A stretch of DNA of 64,000 nucleotides from DASVTR01 sp036382855 (GCA_036382855.1 DASVPO010000033.1:186001-250000); one strand, 5' to 3'; positions 52,501 to 60,854 are shown, counted from the first letter of the stretch. Notes: a model not told the origin generated them from the letters alone. Translations and numbers: made by a program.

Positions 52501-54521
52501 CGGCTTGGCGGAGTTTGAAAATAGAGCGCGCCGTTTGTAGAGATGGTGACGCTTGAATAGACCTGCGCGTAATACTTGAAGTTGAAAGGCAGAGTGTAGT
52601 TGGAATGATAACGGTCGTCGGCCCTCAGGTTGAGCGGCGTGCCGCCGGTGGAAAGCGTGCTGGCCGCGCTCTGCGTCACGACATAGGGGTCTGCGATGTC
52701 CTGGTTGAGTGTAAAGTGAATCTGTGTGATGCCGCCCGCGTTGCCGACGTTATCAATGGCACGAATGGCTATGAAGCCTGATGTATGCCTGTAAGGAATG
52801 TACACTCGCGTGCTTTGCGGCATGCCCGCATCGAGTGTGCGCGGCGCGGCGAGCGAGCGCGCCTGCTCAAACTGCGCAGCGGAACTAATGTCGCTATCAG
52901 AAAATCTTAATTCATAGAGTGAGGCGCGGCCGGTCATCGCGTCATCGCCGGGCGCTTTCCATTCGAGATCGAGTATCAGCCCGTCCTGTAAGGTGATGCG
53001 CAGGCCGGTGATGTTAGCGGGCGCGGTTGTATCAACCTCTGCGGCGTTCTGCAATGAACCGTAGGCGTTCAGGCGACGGCCCGTGATTGTGCCGAACAAG
53101 CCGTAGGCATCAGAGCCGCCGAAGAGAATCGCGGTGCGCAACCTCTGCACAGAGATGCCCGGGTACTTTGCGCAGACGAGAGCCGCCGCGCCCGCCACAT
53201 GAGGCGAAGCCATGGAAGTTCCGCTGGCATAGAGGTAGCCGCCGTTGGGCGTGGTGCTCAGGATGCCTTCGCCCGGCGCGGCCATGTGAACTGTGCGCGA
53301 GCCGTAGTTGCTAAAAATGGTGATGTAGTCGCGGTTTGTAGAGGCTGTCACCGAAATCAGGTTCGGCGCGTTGTAGCTGGCAGGGTAATGCGGAAAGCGG
53401 TCGTTGTCCGCGCGAGAATTGCCAGCGGCCGCGACGAAAAGAATGTTGGCATCACTCAGGGCGCGAATCGAATCGAGTTCAGCCTGCGAGAAGCCGATCC
53501 CGCCGTAGCTGTTATTGAGGACACGAACGTTTGCGCCCTTCGTACCGCCGGAGCTAATCCATAGCTCGCGCATCATCTTCGCGTAGTTGTACGCGCGCAC
53601 AGTCGTCTCGACGTTGCTCGGAGCAGGAGACTCATCATCGCGGCCCAATATCTTCAGAGACATCAGGCTCACCTGCCAGTTGACGCCCGTCACGCCCTGA
53701 CCGTTATTGCCCGTCGCTCCGACCGTGCCGGCGACGTGTGTGCCATGTGCGTCAGTGTCGCTATCGCTGAGCGTGCCGTCGTAGACGGAAGCGTCTCTAT
53801 GAAAAAAGTCGTAGCCGTTGACATCATCAACGAAGCCGTTGGCGTCGTCGTCAACAGCATTGCCGGGAACTTCGGCGGGGTTGCGCCAGATGTTGTCCCT
53901 CAAATCAGGATGGTTAATATCAACGCCCTCGTCAACGATGCCGACGACGATGCTGCGGTCGCCTGTCGAAATGTCCCACGCCTGCTCGGCCTTAATATCC
54001 GCTTCGGCTGTGCCGTTTCCGATGCCGCTGATTGGCTGGCCCGTATTCTTGAGTGCCCACTGCTCCGCGTAGCGCGTATCGTTGGGCACGGTCGCGTCCT
54101 TGCGCCTGACGTAGTTTGGTTCTGCATAGAGAACGTCGGGCTGCTCGTTGAGCGCGGCGATGGCCTGCAAAGTCTCTTCCGGCGCAACGCGCGCCAGCCT
54201 TAAGCCTTCAACCAACTCCGAGCCTTCAAAGCGTTCGACGTTGATAGAGATGACGCTTCCTTTGTTGTAGAGCGTTCGCGCGTTCTGCTCATTTGCTCTT
54301 GCAATCTGGCGCGAACGGAAGCGCACGAGTATCTCGCCGGGAACAAAGTCCGCGCGCTCTTTTTCACCTGTGGGTGCAGAGCTCAGGGAAGACTGCGACG
54401 CGGCCTGCGACATGAACGGCGAGGCGTTCGTCAACAACAGACAGATGAGGAGGAAAGCCAGAAGAGCGCGCACTTTCAGAACTGCGACGCGTGAGGGAAC
54501 AGTGTAGGAGGGACTTGACAT
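49557..54521 (-). CDS. Giant secreted subtilase with RCC1 seven-bladed propeller and DUF4214
   Basis: 1654 residues. Signal peptide about 17-42. A fervidolysin-like propeptide (FVPGEILVRFRSRQIARANE) precedes the S8 domain at about 165-480: Asp in VVGIVDEGVDINHPDL (the usual DTG is DEG), His in DAHGTHVAGT, Ser in SGTSMASPHVAGAA. Next come a fibronectin-like domain, a nidogen-like beta region, and a DUF11 domain (SGQNLTYTSFVRNLGPNEAP). Then seven RCC1 repeats, each with a SDGTVWxWG-like phrase followed by QLGDGT, exactly one full propeller. A chitobiase-type CHB_HEX_C domain (YTTNGNEPTQSDP) and DUF4214 (LDFLGREPDQGGLDYW, GYLQRNPDEGGYNFW) end the chain. Probably a surface or released protease with a binding propeller. 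No neighbours share its strand closely. Confidence 0.9.
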   Translation of the reverse strand: MSSPSYTVPSRVAVLKVRALLAFLLICLLLTNASPFMSQAASQSSLSSAPTGEKERADFVPGEILVRFRSRQIARANEQNARTLYNKGSVISINVERFEGSELVEGLRLARVAPEETLQAIAALNEQPDVLYAEPNYVRRKDATVPNDTRYAEQWALKNTGQPISGIGNGTAEADIKAEQAWDISTGDRSIVVGIVDEGVDINHPDLRDNIWRNPAEVPGNAVDDDANGFVDDVNGYDFFHRDASVYDGTLSDSDTDAHGTHVAGTVGATGNNGQGVTGVNWQVSLMSLKILGRDDESPAPSNVETTVRAYNYAKMMRELWISSGGTKGANVRVLNNSYGGIGFSQAELDSIRALSDANILFVAAAGNSRADNDRFPHYPASYNAPNLISVTASTNRDYITIFSNYGSRTVHMAAPGEGILSTTPNGGYLYASGTSMASPHVAGAAALVCAKYPGISVQRLRTAILFGGSDAYGLFGTITGRRLNAYGSLQNAAEVDTTAPANITGLRITLQDGLILDLEWKAPGDDAMTGRASLYELRFSDSDISSAAQFEQARSLAAPRTLDAGMPQSTRVYIPYRHTSGFIAIRAIDNVGNAGGITQIHFTLNQDIADPYVVTQSAASTLSTGGTPLNLRADDRYHSNYTLPFNFKYYAQVYSSVTISTNGALYFQTPPSRPYDPNNPLENAGDNFSSITGLESMAMIAGLWDDLRTDRRAGDDVYVVQPDAERIIFRWRAVTYNTRFLDGTSRGEHPVNFEIELRRDGTIQTRYGDGNQNLFPVVGISNGWPDAYTVLSHTSETSFKDLTNAPAVTFAFRNPPPPPSADLDVSLAANPDPVVSGQNLTYTSFVRNLGPNEAPNVNFTDPLPAGTTFISCTTGVGTCSGPAVGTNGTVTANVGMLLGSASSSGVPITITVRVTAAPATNIVNTVSVASTQSDRVTTNNTATRITGVVQQVEFGGVKAISVGRNYSLAIRTDGTLWAWGENLSGQLGNGTKNNTPTPMQVSGLSNVVSAAASNGFTLASLSDGTVWSWGFNGYGQLGDGTTTDRLVPVQVSGLTNVVAVAAGGFHSVALKSDGTVWSWGAVYSLGDDATTNSNTPVQVSGLANVRAISARGDHTLALKTDGTIWAWGGNSNGQLGDGTTTVRIVPVQVINLTGVVDISAGGTTGGSDHSLAVRNDGTVWAWGDNFHMQLGLPTQDFTPHPTPLQVGGISSAAAVSGGGAHSLALRSDGAVLAWGDNNRLQLGDATNCCRPTPQPVPGLAGVKAMAAGNSHNLVLLNDGSLRAWGVNSSGQLGDGTMTNRMSPVAVSGLASVSLPSFSPDGNEFTLTTAREVTINCSTDGAVIHYTTNGNEPTQSDPVIISGSKITIPAGRNLTIKAKAWKDGWIPSNVKAATYTIPTNPIDNARFFVRLHYLDFLGREPDQGGLDYWSEQITGNANNTPAPCPVGDARCVHNRRINISAAFFVENEFQRTGSFVYRFYKSSYGARPTFSQFTADRSLVPEGPNLEASKQAFANAWVARPAFLQKYPQSLTGPEFIDALLLTIQQGSGVDLSTRRAEFLNDYTVNQSRARIVRMVADDTLFVNAEYNRAFVLMQYFGYLQRNPDEGGYNFWLDVLNNRVPGNYKAMVCAFLTSAEYQQRFGSGITRTNQDCGP

Positions 54522-54752
54522 AAAATAGCTGCCGATTCTTTTCGGGCGGAAGGCTTGAGGGCCACGCGCGACGAAGGTTGATGTTAAGCCGGGATAAAGT
54601 CTGCGTTTGTTAACTGCCTGACAACCACTTTGTAGCTGCTCTGTAAGGTTGCACGATTCAACAGTAGGGGTCTTTGAAACGTGCGACCAGATAATACAGG
54701 AAAACGGTTTCGCTGCAAACCATTTGGCAGCGAGCCGGCGGGCTTGCTCGCT

Positions 54753-55520
54753 TTAGAATTCCACCTTGCCGTCCACGATGAGCTTTGAAACGTCGAGCGT
54801 AAAGTTTGTCACCGAGTTGGCTTTCACGTCGCTCATGCGGAAGAGCAGCTTCTTGTCTTCGGGCTTGAGAAGCGGCTGCCCTTTTTCGTCCAGACGCGGA
54901 AAGAGAAAGAAGACTTCCTCGCCGGGAGACTTCGGCGGAATAAAACGCGCCACGTCGCGCCGCTCGCCGCGCGTGTTTGCCAAGTAGATATAACCCTTGA
55001 TGCCGGGCAGCGTTTGCCCGTTGAACCACTCGTAAATCAGGTCCGTCACCGAATTGTTCGACGAAGCGAAGCCGACGCTGACCACGTAGTAGTCCGCACA
55101 TTCTTTGCAATCCAGCAACTCTTTCGTCTGCGCATCGAAAGCCTTGCGCTCGGCCTTAGTCATCCGTTCGTAATTGCTGTCAAGCTGCACGAGCCTGACA
55201 ATCGCCTGCCGCACCGGCAACGCCGAACGCAGCCGCATCGTAAAACTATACTCGTAAGCGTCTTCGGCCGAAGACAACTGTCCCGTCCTATCGCCGACGA
55301 CAGCTTCGTTCTGCCCTGCGATGGAACGCACCTGCCCGCGCCGCATCACGCGCTGCGTCTGCGTCTTAGACCACGCCGAATCGCTGAGCAGCTTTATCAC
55401 GTCAGCCTTCGTCCATTGCCGGTAAGCGCTCTCAGGCTTCACCTGCGCCGCAGCCACACAGGCCAGACCGAGCATCATCGCAAGCCCCAGGATGATGCCC
55501 AAGCTCCGATACTTTTTCAC
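54753..55520 (-). CDS. Exported protein of unknown function
   Basis: 255 residues if it starts at the GTG at 55518-55520, which has AAAGG 11 bases upstream and gives a clean signal peptide (SLGIILGLAMMLGLACVAAA); a TTG 36 bases earlier is also possible. The mature part starts AYRQWTKADVIKLLSDSAWS, followed by a helical region with an ECADYYVV phrase and Cys pair (LLDCKEC), and ends in beta strands (KKLLFRMSDVKANSVTNFTL). The QWTxxDVxxLLxDSxW opening occurs in many acidobacterial proteins as I remember them, but no role is assigned. Single gene, divergent from the TPR gene. Confidence 0.75.
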   Translation of the reverse strand: MKKYRSLGIILGLAMMLGLACVAAAQVKPESAYRQWTKADVIKLLSDSAWSKTQTQRVMRRGQVRSIAGQNEAVVGDRTGQLSSAEDAYEYSFTMRLRSALPVRQAIVRLVQLDSNYERMTKAERKAFDAQTKELLDCKECADYYVVSVGFASSNNSVTDLIYEWFNGQTLPGIKGYIYLANTRGERRDVARFIPPKSPGEEVFFLFPRLDEKGQPLLKPEDKKLLFRMSDVKANSVTNFTLDVSKLIVDGKVEF

Positions 55521-55657
55521 TTCGGGATTAACCTTTCGCTTCTTCAGGCCCGGCAAACAAGGAAGTCTTTGCTTTCAGAGAATAACGCCCGGCTGCTGTT
55601 TTTAGTTGCAATTCTAACGGTTTGAAGACAGGAACGCGGCCAGCGGCGGGGGCAGAA

Positions 55658-55703
55658 CCCGTTTAGTTGAGCGCAAACGCCTTTCGGTTGCTCATTCAAC
55701 GGG
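55658..55703. repeat. Imperfect hairpin in spacer
   Basis: CCCGTT (55658-55663) pairs with AACGGG (55698-55703), and inside it TGAGC (55668-55672) pairs with GCTCA (55690-55694). It may be a terminator-like or regulatory stem; no clear U-run follows on either strand. Confidence 0.35.
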
Positions 55704-55721
55704 CGGATTTACGCGTTTCCT

Positions 55722-55735
55722 CCTTTAATTAAAGG
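55722..55735. promoter_or_regulatory. Perfect palindrome, operator-like
   Basis: CCTTTAATTAAAGG reads the same on both strands. It lies about 200 bases from the start of either divergent gene, so it may be a regulator site or chance. Confidence 0.3.
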
Positions 55736-55980
55736 CTCTTTCGCCAGTTTCCTTTAGCCTTTAGATGCCAACCAGAGCGCTCGCCTGCGCATCCTAAAAC
55801 GTCCGGCCGCAAGGCCCGCACGCGCTAGGAGCGCTCGCCGTTGCGACTTGTCGCGCGTATCTTTGATGTGGCACACTGATTTTTTCTGCTGCGACGGCCG
55901 CGTTTGCTTTACCGTTTGAGTGAGGAAGACAATCTCGCGTAAAGAGAAGCGGCCATCTTATTCTGTTAAGGATTGAATTC

Positions 55981-57807
55981 ATGTTGAGAAGGTTAATGGG
56001 CGCGCGTGTGGCGCTGGCTTTACTGTTGTTCGCGCTGCTGTGCGTTTGCGCCGCTCCCGTCGAAGTGTCTGCACAAACCTCCACGACGAAGGATGTCGTG
56101 ATGGTGCTGCCGTTTGAGAACGTCTCTACAAAGCCGGAGTATAACTGGGTCGGCGAGAGTTTTTCAGATTCGCTCTCAGAGCTTTTGAGCGTCCCGGATT
56201 TAATCGTCGTCTCAAGCGACGAGCGCGAGCTTGCCTACCAGCGAATCAGGCTGCCTTTGACCACACTGCCCTCGCGCGCGACTGCTATCAAGCTGGCTCG
56301 TGAAGCGAAGGCCACGCTCGTCGTGCTCGGCACGTACAACGTTATCCCGGCGAAGGAGAATCAGCCGGAGATGATTTCAGGCAGCGCCCGCATCATCCGT
56401 GTCAACGAAGGACTGTGGGTTGGCGATACGATGTTTGACGGCAACTGGGCTCCGCGCGTCTTCGACTTCGGCGAGCCGCTGACGCAGTTGCAGAAAGTTC
56501 AGGGCCGTCTCGCCTACGATATTCTCGTCGCACGCGATAAAGCGTTTCCCTTCACCCTCAACGCCATCATCGAGCGCGCCACCAAGATTCCACAGAAAGC
56601 CTTCGAGGCTTACGTCAAAGGAATTCAGACCAACGAAAAAGAGACGCGCGAAAACTACCTGAAGAATGCTCTACGCTTCTACGCAGACGCTAACGCGGGC
56701 GCTGTCTATCCGCAGGCGGCCTTCGAGTTGGGCCATCTTTATCTCAGCCAGAACGATTGGAAAAACGCGGCCGAGTATTTTTCCAGAATCCAGAAGTACA
56801 GGGAGAACGACTGGAAGCCGGAGGACGCCAATCGCACGCAGAAGAAGAAGGAGCCGCTTTTTACAGAGGCCGCTTTCTATGCCGGTCTCGCCTACTGGCG
56901 TCAGGGAGACCTCAGCCGCGCGCTGGCCTCGCTCGTTCCGCTCACATCCGAATCGGAAAGCGGTGTGCGCCTGACCAGTATCTATAACAACGCGGGCGCA
57001 ACCTCCATACAGGCTGCGCGCGAGGAAAAGAAGACGGACGAACGCACAACGCTACTGACTCAAGCCATCAACCTTCTCTCGCGCGCTGCTCAATCAGCGC
57101 CCGAAGACCCGATGGTGCGCTTCAACTACGCTTACGCGCTCTTTCTTTCCGGCAAATTCGCTGAAGCGGCAGAGCAACTGCGTCCCGTCATCACGGCCGA
57201 CCCGCGCGACGGCCAGGCATATTTTCTCTTCGCAAAATCGTTAGAGCGCACAGGCCACGCGGAGCAGGCCGCAGCGGCCGACGATCAGGCGCGTCGTTAT
57301 CTACAGTCTTACGGCAAGTGGCAAACGGAATGGCAGAAGTCGCAATCCGTGCCGGAAGTTCCTCTGCGTCTTAGTCAGGTCTTCAACAGGACAGACTATT
57401 TTCAAGGCGTGCGCGCAAACGTCGTTGCCTCCAACCCCGAACCCGGCGCAGGCGAGCAGGACTTGCTCTTGAAAGCCCGTCAGTTATATCAGGCCGGACA
57501 GGATGACGACGCATTGCTTGAACTACGACGCGTGCTGACCATCGAGCCGATGAACGCCGAAGCTTACCTCTTGAAAGGACGCATCTACGTGCGACGAGGC
57601 GATCAGGAGACGGCCATCAGCGCTCTCAAGACCGCTATCTTCTGGGACGCCAAGCTCATTGACGCTCACATTCTTCTGGGGCGCATCTTCTTGGAGCGCA
57701 ACGACCGCGCGCAGGCCATGACCTATGCCCGCTCCGCCATCCAGATTGACCCCAATAATCAGGAAGCCATCGGCCTTCAACGTCAGGTCGAAACAGGCGG
57801 GAAGTAA
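55981..57807 (+). CDS. Exported TPR protein with FlgO/TolB-N-like N-domain
   Basis: 608 residues. Signal peptide 1-32. About 38-200 resembles the curli-assembly/FlgO/TolB-N group: DVVMVLPFENVSTKPEYNWVGE, then FSDSLSELLSVPDLIVVSSDERELAY and ATLVVLGTYNV. From about 215 to the end are some seven to eight TPR units, clearest as AAFELGHLYLSQNDWKNAAEYF, FNYAYALFLSGKFAEAAEQL and AYLLKGRIYVRRGDQETAISAL. Probably a periplasmic or outer-membrane scaffold. Stand-alone or first gene before the NfeD-like gene; a long inverted repeat of GGTAAAA units lies between them. Confidence 0.82.
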   Translation: MLRRLMGARVALALLLFALLCVCAAPVEVSAQTSTTKDVVMVLPFENVSTKPEYNWVGESFSDSLSELLSVPDLIVVSSDERELAYQRIRLPLTTLPSRATAIKLAREAKATLVVLGTYNVIPAKENQPEMISGSARIIRVNEGLWVGDTMFDGNWAPRVFDFGEPLTQLQKVQGRLAYDILVARDKAFPFTLNAIIERATKIPQKAFEAYVKGIQTNEKETRENYLKNALRFYADANAGAVYPQAAFELGHLYLSQNDWKNAAEYFSRIQKYRENDWKPEDANRTQKKKEPLFTEAAFYAGLAYWRQGDLSRALASLVPLTSESESGVRLTSIYNNAGATSIQAAREEKKTDERTTLLTQAINLLSRAAQSAPEDPMVRFNYAYALFLSGKFAEAAEQLRPVITADPRDGQAYFLFAKSLERTGHAEQAAAADDQARRYLQSYGKWQTEWQKSQSVPEVPLRLSQVFNRTDYFQGVRANVVASNPEPGAGEQDLLLKARQLYQAGQDDDALLELRRVLTIEPMNAEAYLLKGRIYVRRGDQETAISALKTAIFWDAKLIDAHILLGRIFLERNDRAQAMTYARSAIQIDPNNQEAIGLQRQVETGGK

Positions 57808-57816
57808 GACATAAGG

Positions 57817-57916
57817 TAAAAGGTAAAAGTAAAAAGGTAAAAGGTCGGGGAAGCCCATTTAAACAAAAATGGTTTCTGCCTCACTTTTGCCTTTTACCTT
57901 TTACCTTTTTACTTTT
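57817..57916. repeat. Inverted array of GGTAAAA heptamers
   Basis: The left arm holds AAGGTAAAAGGTAAAAGT, then AAAAAGGTAAAAGG; the right arm is the reverse (CCTTTTACC units). 57825-57845 and 57896-57916 are exact complements over 21 bases, with a loop of 50 bases. It lies between the TPR gene and the NfeD-like gene. It could form a strong hairpin in RNA or be a member of a genome-wide repeat family. Confidence 0.65.
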
Positions 57917-57998
57917 CCCGCTTGTGCTAGAATGCGTCTCTTTAAGAAGAGCATAGGGTTTGGGGCTTTTGTCAGCCGGAGAGACGCAGCGCTGTGCT

Positions 57999-58286
57999 AT
58001 GACTTCAACGCTCATCGTCGCCACATTAATCATGGGGCTGCTGCTCCTTGCCGCAGCCGTTTACATCATCCTGCTCTCGCGTCATCATAAGGCTGCGACG
58101 GGCGAGCTTGATCTGATAGGAGCGTTGGCGGCGGTTGAGAGTGCGCTTGCGCCGGAGGGCGCTGTGCTGGTGCGTGGCGAGTTGTGGCGTGCGCGTGCGC
58201 GGTTGGGTCGAACGATTGAGCGCGGTTGCCGCGTGCGCGTCGTAGGGGCGAGCGCGCATCTGCTGGAAGTCGAACCGCTCGCTTGA
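57999..58286 (+). CDS. NfeD-like membrane protein (short)
   Basis: 95 residues from the ATG at 57999 (a TTG 39 bases upstream is less likely). One transmembrane segment (LIVATLIMGLLLLAAAVYII), followed by a small OB-fold region: GELDLIGALAAVESALAPEGAVLVRGELWRA and GCRVRVVGASAHLLEVEP, the C-terminal domain of NfeD proteins that associate with SPFH/stomatin-type membrane proteins. The N-terminal protease domain of long NfeD is absent, as in the short class. No SPFH gene is next to it. Confidence 0.82.
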   Translation: MTSTLIVATLIMGLLLLAAAVYIILLSRHHKAATGELDLIGALAAVESALAPEGAVLVRGELWRARARLGRTIERGCRVRVVGASAHLLEVEPLA

Positions 58287-58340
58287 ATTCCGGCCGGAGC
58301 CTCTAGTCGCCTTTTCAGCGGCGACGAGGGCAAGACGTTC

Positions 58341-58550
58341 ATGGCGACAGATACAGAGAAGTATGTTTCCGAAAGAGAGGCGAATCATTCCGCGCTCGCG
58401 GAGTTTCAGCGCGATGAGCGTCGCCCTGCCGTGCTGCTGCTAATCATACTCTTGGTGGCGGCCCTCTTCTTCGCCTTAGGCATTATGGTCGGGCGCTGGA
58501 CGGCTCAACCCAAGACAAACGAGAGCGCTTCGCCCACCCGCACGCAGTAG
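58341..58550 (+). CDS. Small single-pass membrane protein, unknown function
   Basis: 69 residues: a polar N-part, one transmembrane helix (AVLLLIILLVAALFFALGIMVG) and a short polar tail. It follows the NfeD-like gene by 54 bases on the same strand and could be its partner. No domain is recognised. Confidence 0.6.
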   Translation: MATDTEKYVSEREANHSALAEFQRDERRPAVLLLIILLVAALFFALGIMVGRWTAQPKTNESASPTRTQ

Positions 58551-58835
58551 ACTTTCAACTCCTCAAACACAGACGGCGTGCTCCTTAACAAAGCCTGAGA
58601 GGCTCAACCATCTTCGTCTCTTCCGGGCCCACTGCCCTCTTGCTGGCCTCAATCCATAACGCATAATCCGTCTTCCTTTCCAGAAATATTTCTTTGTGGC
58701 ACGCTGCGTGCTCTATCTTTGGTCGGCAAGCACGGAACACGAAACGTGACCCCGCCGCCGCCACTTCTCTGAGCGCCGCCTGCCGCTGCGCCAGCCGCCC
58801 GCCGAGCGATCCTTCAGTTAAACTTTCCTAAACGA

Positions 58836-58860
58836 GAACCCGGTCCAAAAGGCCGGGTTC
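58836..58860. terminator. Hairpin in spacer
   Basis: GAACCCGG (58836-58843) pairs with CCGGGTTC (58853-58860), extended by CC/GG after a bulged T, with loop AAAA. On the plus strand a T-run (CCTTTTTTATC) comes about 20 bases later. It lies 285 bases after the last plus-strand stop. Confidence 0.4.
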
Positions 58861-59066
58861 GCCCGCATTTACGCCCCTTTTTTATCACTAATTAACTCAA
58901 AACGCCCTGCGCAGCCATTCTTACTGCGCGCTTCAGTAAAACTGTACGGCAAGACCGCATCATGTCAGGCGACGAAATTTGTCACTCCGTGGGTGACGTT
59001 TTCTGTCGAATACCGCTCCGCGGTAAACGATTTGCGTCATAGGATGTGCTTTGAAAGATAATGTGA

Positions 59067-59111
59067 TGAGCACCATCAGGGCTTTTTGTGCGCCAGCCCT
59101 GATGGTGCTCA
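59067..59111. terminator. Perfect 17-bp hairpin, likely terminator of the minus-strand pair
   Basis: TGAGCACCATCAGGGCT (59067-59083) and its exact complement (59095-59111) enclose an 11-base loop. It is 65 bases past the stop of the small unknown gene on the minus strand; a further GGGGCTATG/CATAGCCCC pair (59114-59122, 59151-59159) lies between. Confidence 0.6.
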
Positions 59112-59176
59112 CGGGGGCTATGTGCTCTCTCAGTTGAGGTCAAGACGAATCATAGCCCCGAAGATGAGACAGCGCC

Positions 59177-59446
59177 CTATGTCTTGACGAAATTGGTGAT
59201 GGCGTAGTTGGGCATTCCGTTAATGGAGAGTGTCCCGCCGTTTGCACCAACCCAGGCGGATTCGAGGTTTGTGTAGGCAGAGGTAACGGAGACAACATTA
59301 GATTGCCGCCACGCGAACACGGTTCCGCTATACGGAGTCGAGAAGCTACCGCCCGGATAGGAGAAGGTCACTGTGCAGGGCTGGTTCAAGATGTTGGAGC
59401 CGTGCGGAATAGCCGCTCCCAGAGTCACGTCGTAGTAACTAGCCAT
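59177..59446 (-). CDS. Small soluble protein of unknown function
   Basis: 89 residues, ATG with AGGAG five bases upstream. No export signal. The sequence is beta-rich and full of Ser, Thr, Asn and Gly (VTLGAAIPHGSNILNQPCTV, FAWRQSNVVSVTSAY) and looks like a compact sandwich. It lies 118 bases after the larger unknown gene on the same strand and probably shares its transcript. I do not recognise the family. Confidence 0.6.
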   Translation of the reverse strand: MASYYDVTLGAAIPHGSNILNQPCTVTFSYPGGSFSTPYSGTVFAWRQSNVVSVTSAYTNLESAWVGANGGTLSINGMPNYAITNFVKT

Positions 59447-59564
59447 AAGGTCTCCTTTTCTTTTTCCAGGTTGAGGAAAACCAACGCCCGTCTCAATCCA
59501 GGCAGCGCTTGAATGGCAGGCCGAGCCGACTCAACCGTCACTCGCACGTCACAAACGCGCTCGC

Positions 59565-60854
59565 CTAGCTCTGGCCGAACACCTCAAGGTAGATGCCGAA
59601 GATGACCGGGAATTGGGAAGTTGAAGAGCCGCTAAAACCTGTTGTCGAGAGACTGGATTGCTGAAAGCTGTTGACGCTGCCGGATTCTCCTCCGAAGGAG
59701 AACGGGCCGATTTGAACGCCCCCGGCTATCTGCATTTGCTGGTAGTCAGACTGAGAGAAGCCGCTGCTACATTGAATGTTGAAAGTCGGCTGAAAAGCGA
59801 CCAGCATATCCGTCAGGCGGCAGGGCATAATCCCTCCCTGGCCTAGAACCCACGTGCCCACTCCGCCTGCCGGCGCTGTCGGGGTCGTCCCCGAAATGTA
59901 TGCGTTGGGGTTGTTAATCCTATCGTTGACGAAGCCTTCGTTGTACCAGGGGAGCGGCGCGACGGGGATGTCGCCCATCGGATTCATTGTAATTGTCACT
60001 TCCACGCTCGAATTTGTTTCAAGGTCGGAGAGATGCTGCCAACTCCCGTTGACGTAGACGGAAAAGAACCAATCGTTAATGCTAGTCCCTCCCTGCGCCC
60101 AGTTGTCGTTGAAGGTTTGCGAGGATTGGGAGTTAGTCCAATTAATAGTGGTCGAAGCGGTGTTCGCGTTCTGCTGTACCCAAGTTGCGTAGTCGGTTAT
60201 CTGCCCATAACCGGGCACCTGTATGGGTTTCGGCAGGCTGGAGCTAACCATATTAGTGTAGAAAGCAGTGTTGTTGCTGGCGGCTATGGCGGCTGCCAAT
60301 GCAGGGTCTTGTGCTTCCTGTGTGAGTTGGGTGTAGAGCGATTGCTGCGTGTTGACGTTGTTTTGGTCGGCGGTGAGGGTCGAGTTATAAGCGAACCCAG
60401 CGGGACTGGCGAGCCAATCCGTAAAGGACGGCACATTGTTGACCACCGTGGAATCGCTTTGGTATGCCTGTAGTGCCGTCTGGTAATCGGTCTGGTACTG
60501 GTTGGTCGCCGTTTGCAGGAGGTTGCGCTGCTGCGTGATTTTGTTTTGGAGTTGGGTGGGCGCTTCCACCTCCAAGGTATAGAGCCAGGATTGATAGGCT
60601 TGCGCGAAGCTTGAGCCTGATTGATATTTGCCGACGGGACTCCAGTATGGCATCGCATCCAGAAAGCTTTGCTGTCCCGTATAGGTCTGGCCGACGCTCT
60701 CCACGGGCCAATTCCAGACCGTGAAGGGCATGATGAGTTGGAAGTTTTTGTTGGTGACTCCCAACGATTCCGTGAAGGCATTGTACATTGCCGCCCATGA
60801 AGGGGTCGTACCCGTGTCGCCCTGCGTTGCGTCCGCTGTTACTTGCTTTGTCAT
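59565..60854 (-). CDS. Unrecognised 429-residue protein
   Basis: Start is the ATG at 60852-60854 with GGAGG eight bases upstream; the frame continues 58 codons further without support. No export signal. The start MTKQVTADATQ is followed by YNAFTESLGVTNKNFQLIMPFTVWNWP and DAMPYWSPVGKYQSGSSF, a helical region rich in Gln/Asn (about 100-190), and a Gly/Ser-rich beta half. I do not know a family with this pattern; a distant relation to soluble lectin- or toxin-like proteins is a guess only. The ribosome site is strong, so it may be well expressed. The Crp/Fnr regulator gene lies 170 bases upstream on the same strand. Confidence 0.6.
   Translation of the reverse strand: MTKQVTADATQGDTGTTPSWAAMYNAFTESLGVTNKNFQLIMPFTVWNWPVESVGQTYTGQQSFLDAMPYWSPVGKYQSGSSFAQAYQSWLYTLEVEAPTQLQNKITQQRNLLQTATNQYQTDYQTALQAYQSDSTVVNNVPSFTDWLASPAGFAYNSTLTADQNNVNTQQSLYTQLTQEAQDPALAAAIAASNNTAFYTNMVSSSLPKPIQVPGYGQITDYATWVQQNANTASTTINWTNSQSSQTFNDNWAQGGTSINDWFFSVYVNGSWQHLSDLETNSSVEVTITMNPMGDIPVAPLPWYNEGFVNDRINNPNAYISGTTPTAPAGGVGTWVLGQGGIMPCRLTDMLVAFQPTFNIQCSSGFSQSDYQQMQIAGGVQIGPFSFGGESGSVNSFQQSSLSTTGFSGSSTSQFPVIFGIYLEVFGQS

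Larger units (their letters stand above)
55521..55980. other. 460-base divergent spacer
   Basis: No gene. It holds a hairpin (55658-55703) and a perfect 14-base palindrome CCTTTAATTAAAGG (55722-55735). Promoters for both flanking genes should lie here; none was clear enough to assign. Confidence 0.45.
58551..59176. other. 626-base intergenic region with several hairpins
   Basis: Convergent spacer without a gene. It contains hairpins at 58836-58860 and 59067-59111 and a longer-range pair at 59114-59122/59151-59159. The centre resembles neither flanking gene type and shows no known RNA structure to me. Confidence 0.5.

Noticed and set aside
57817..57916. GGTAAAA units considered as a CRISPR-like array
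   Set aside because: Units are seven bases without unique spacers and are arranged as a mirror, not as repeats with spacers; no cas genes.
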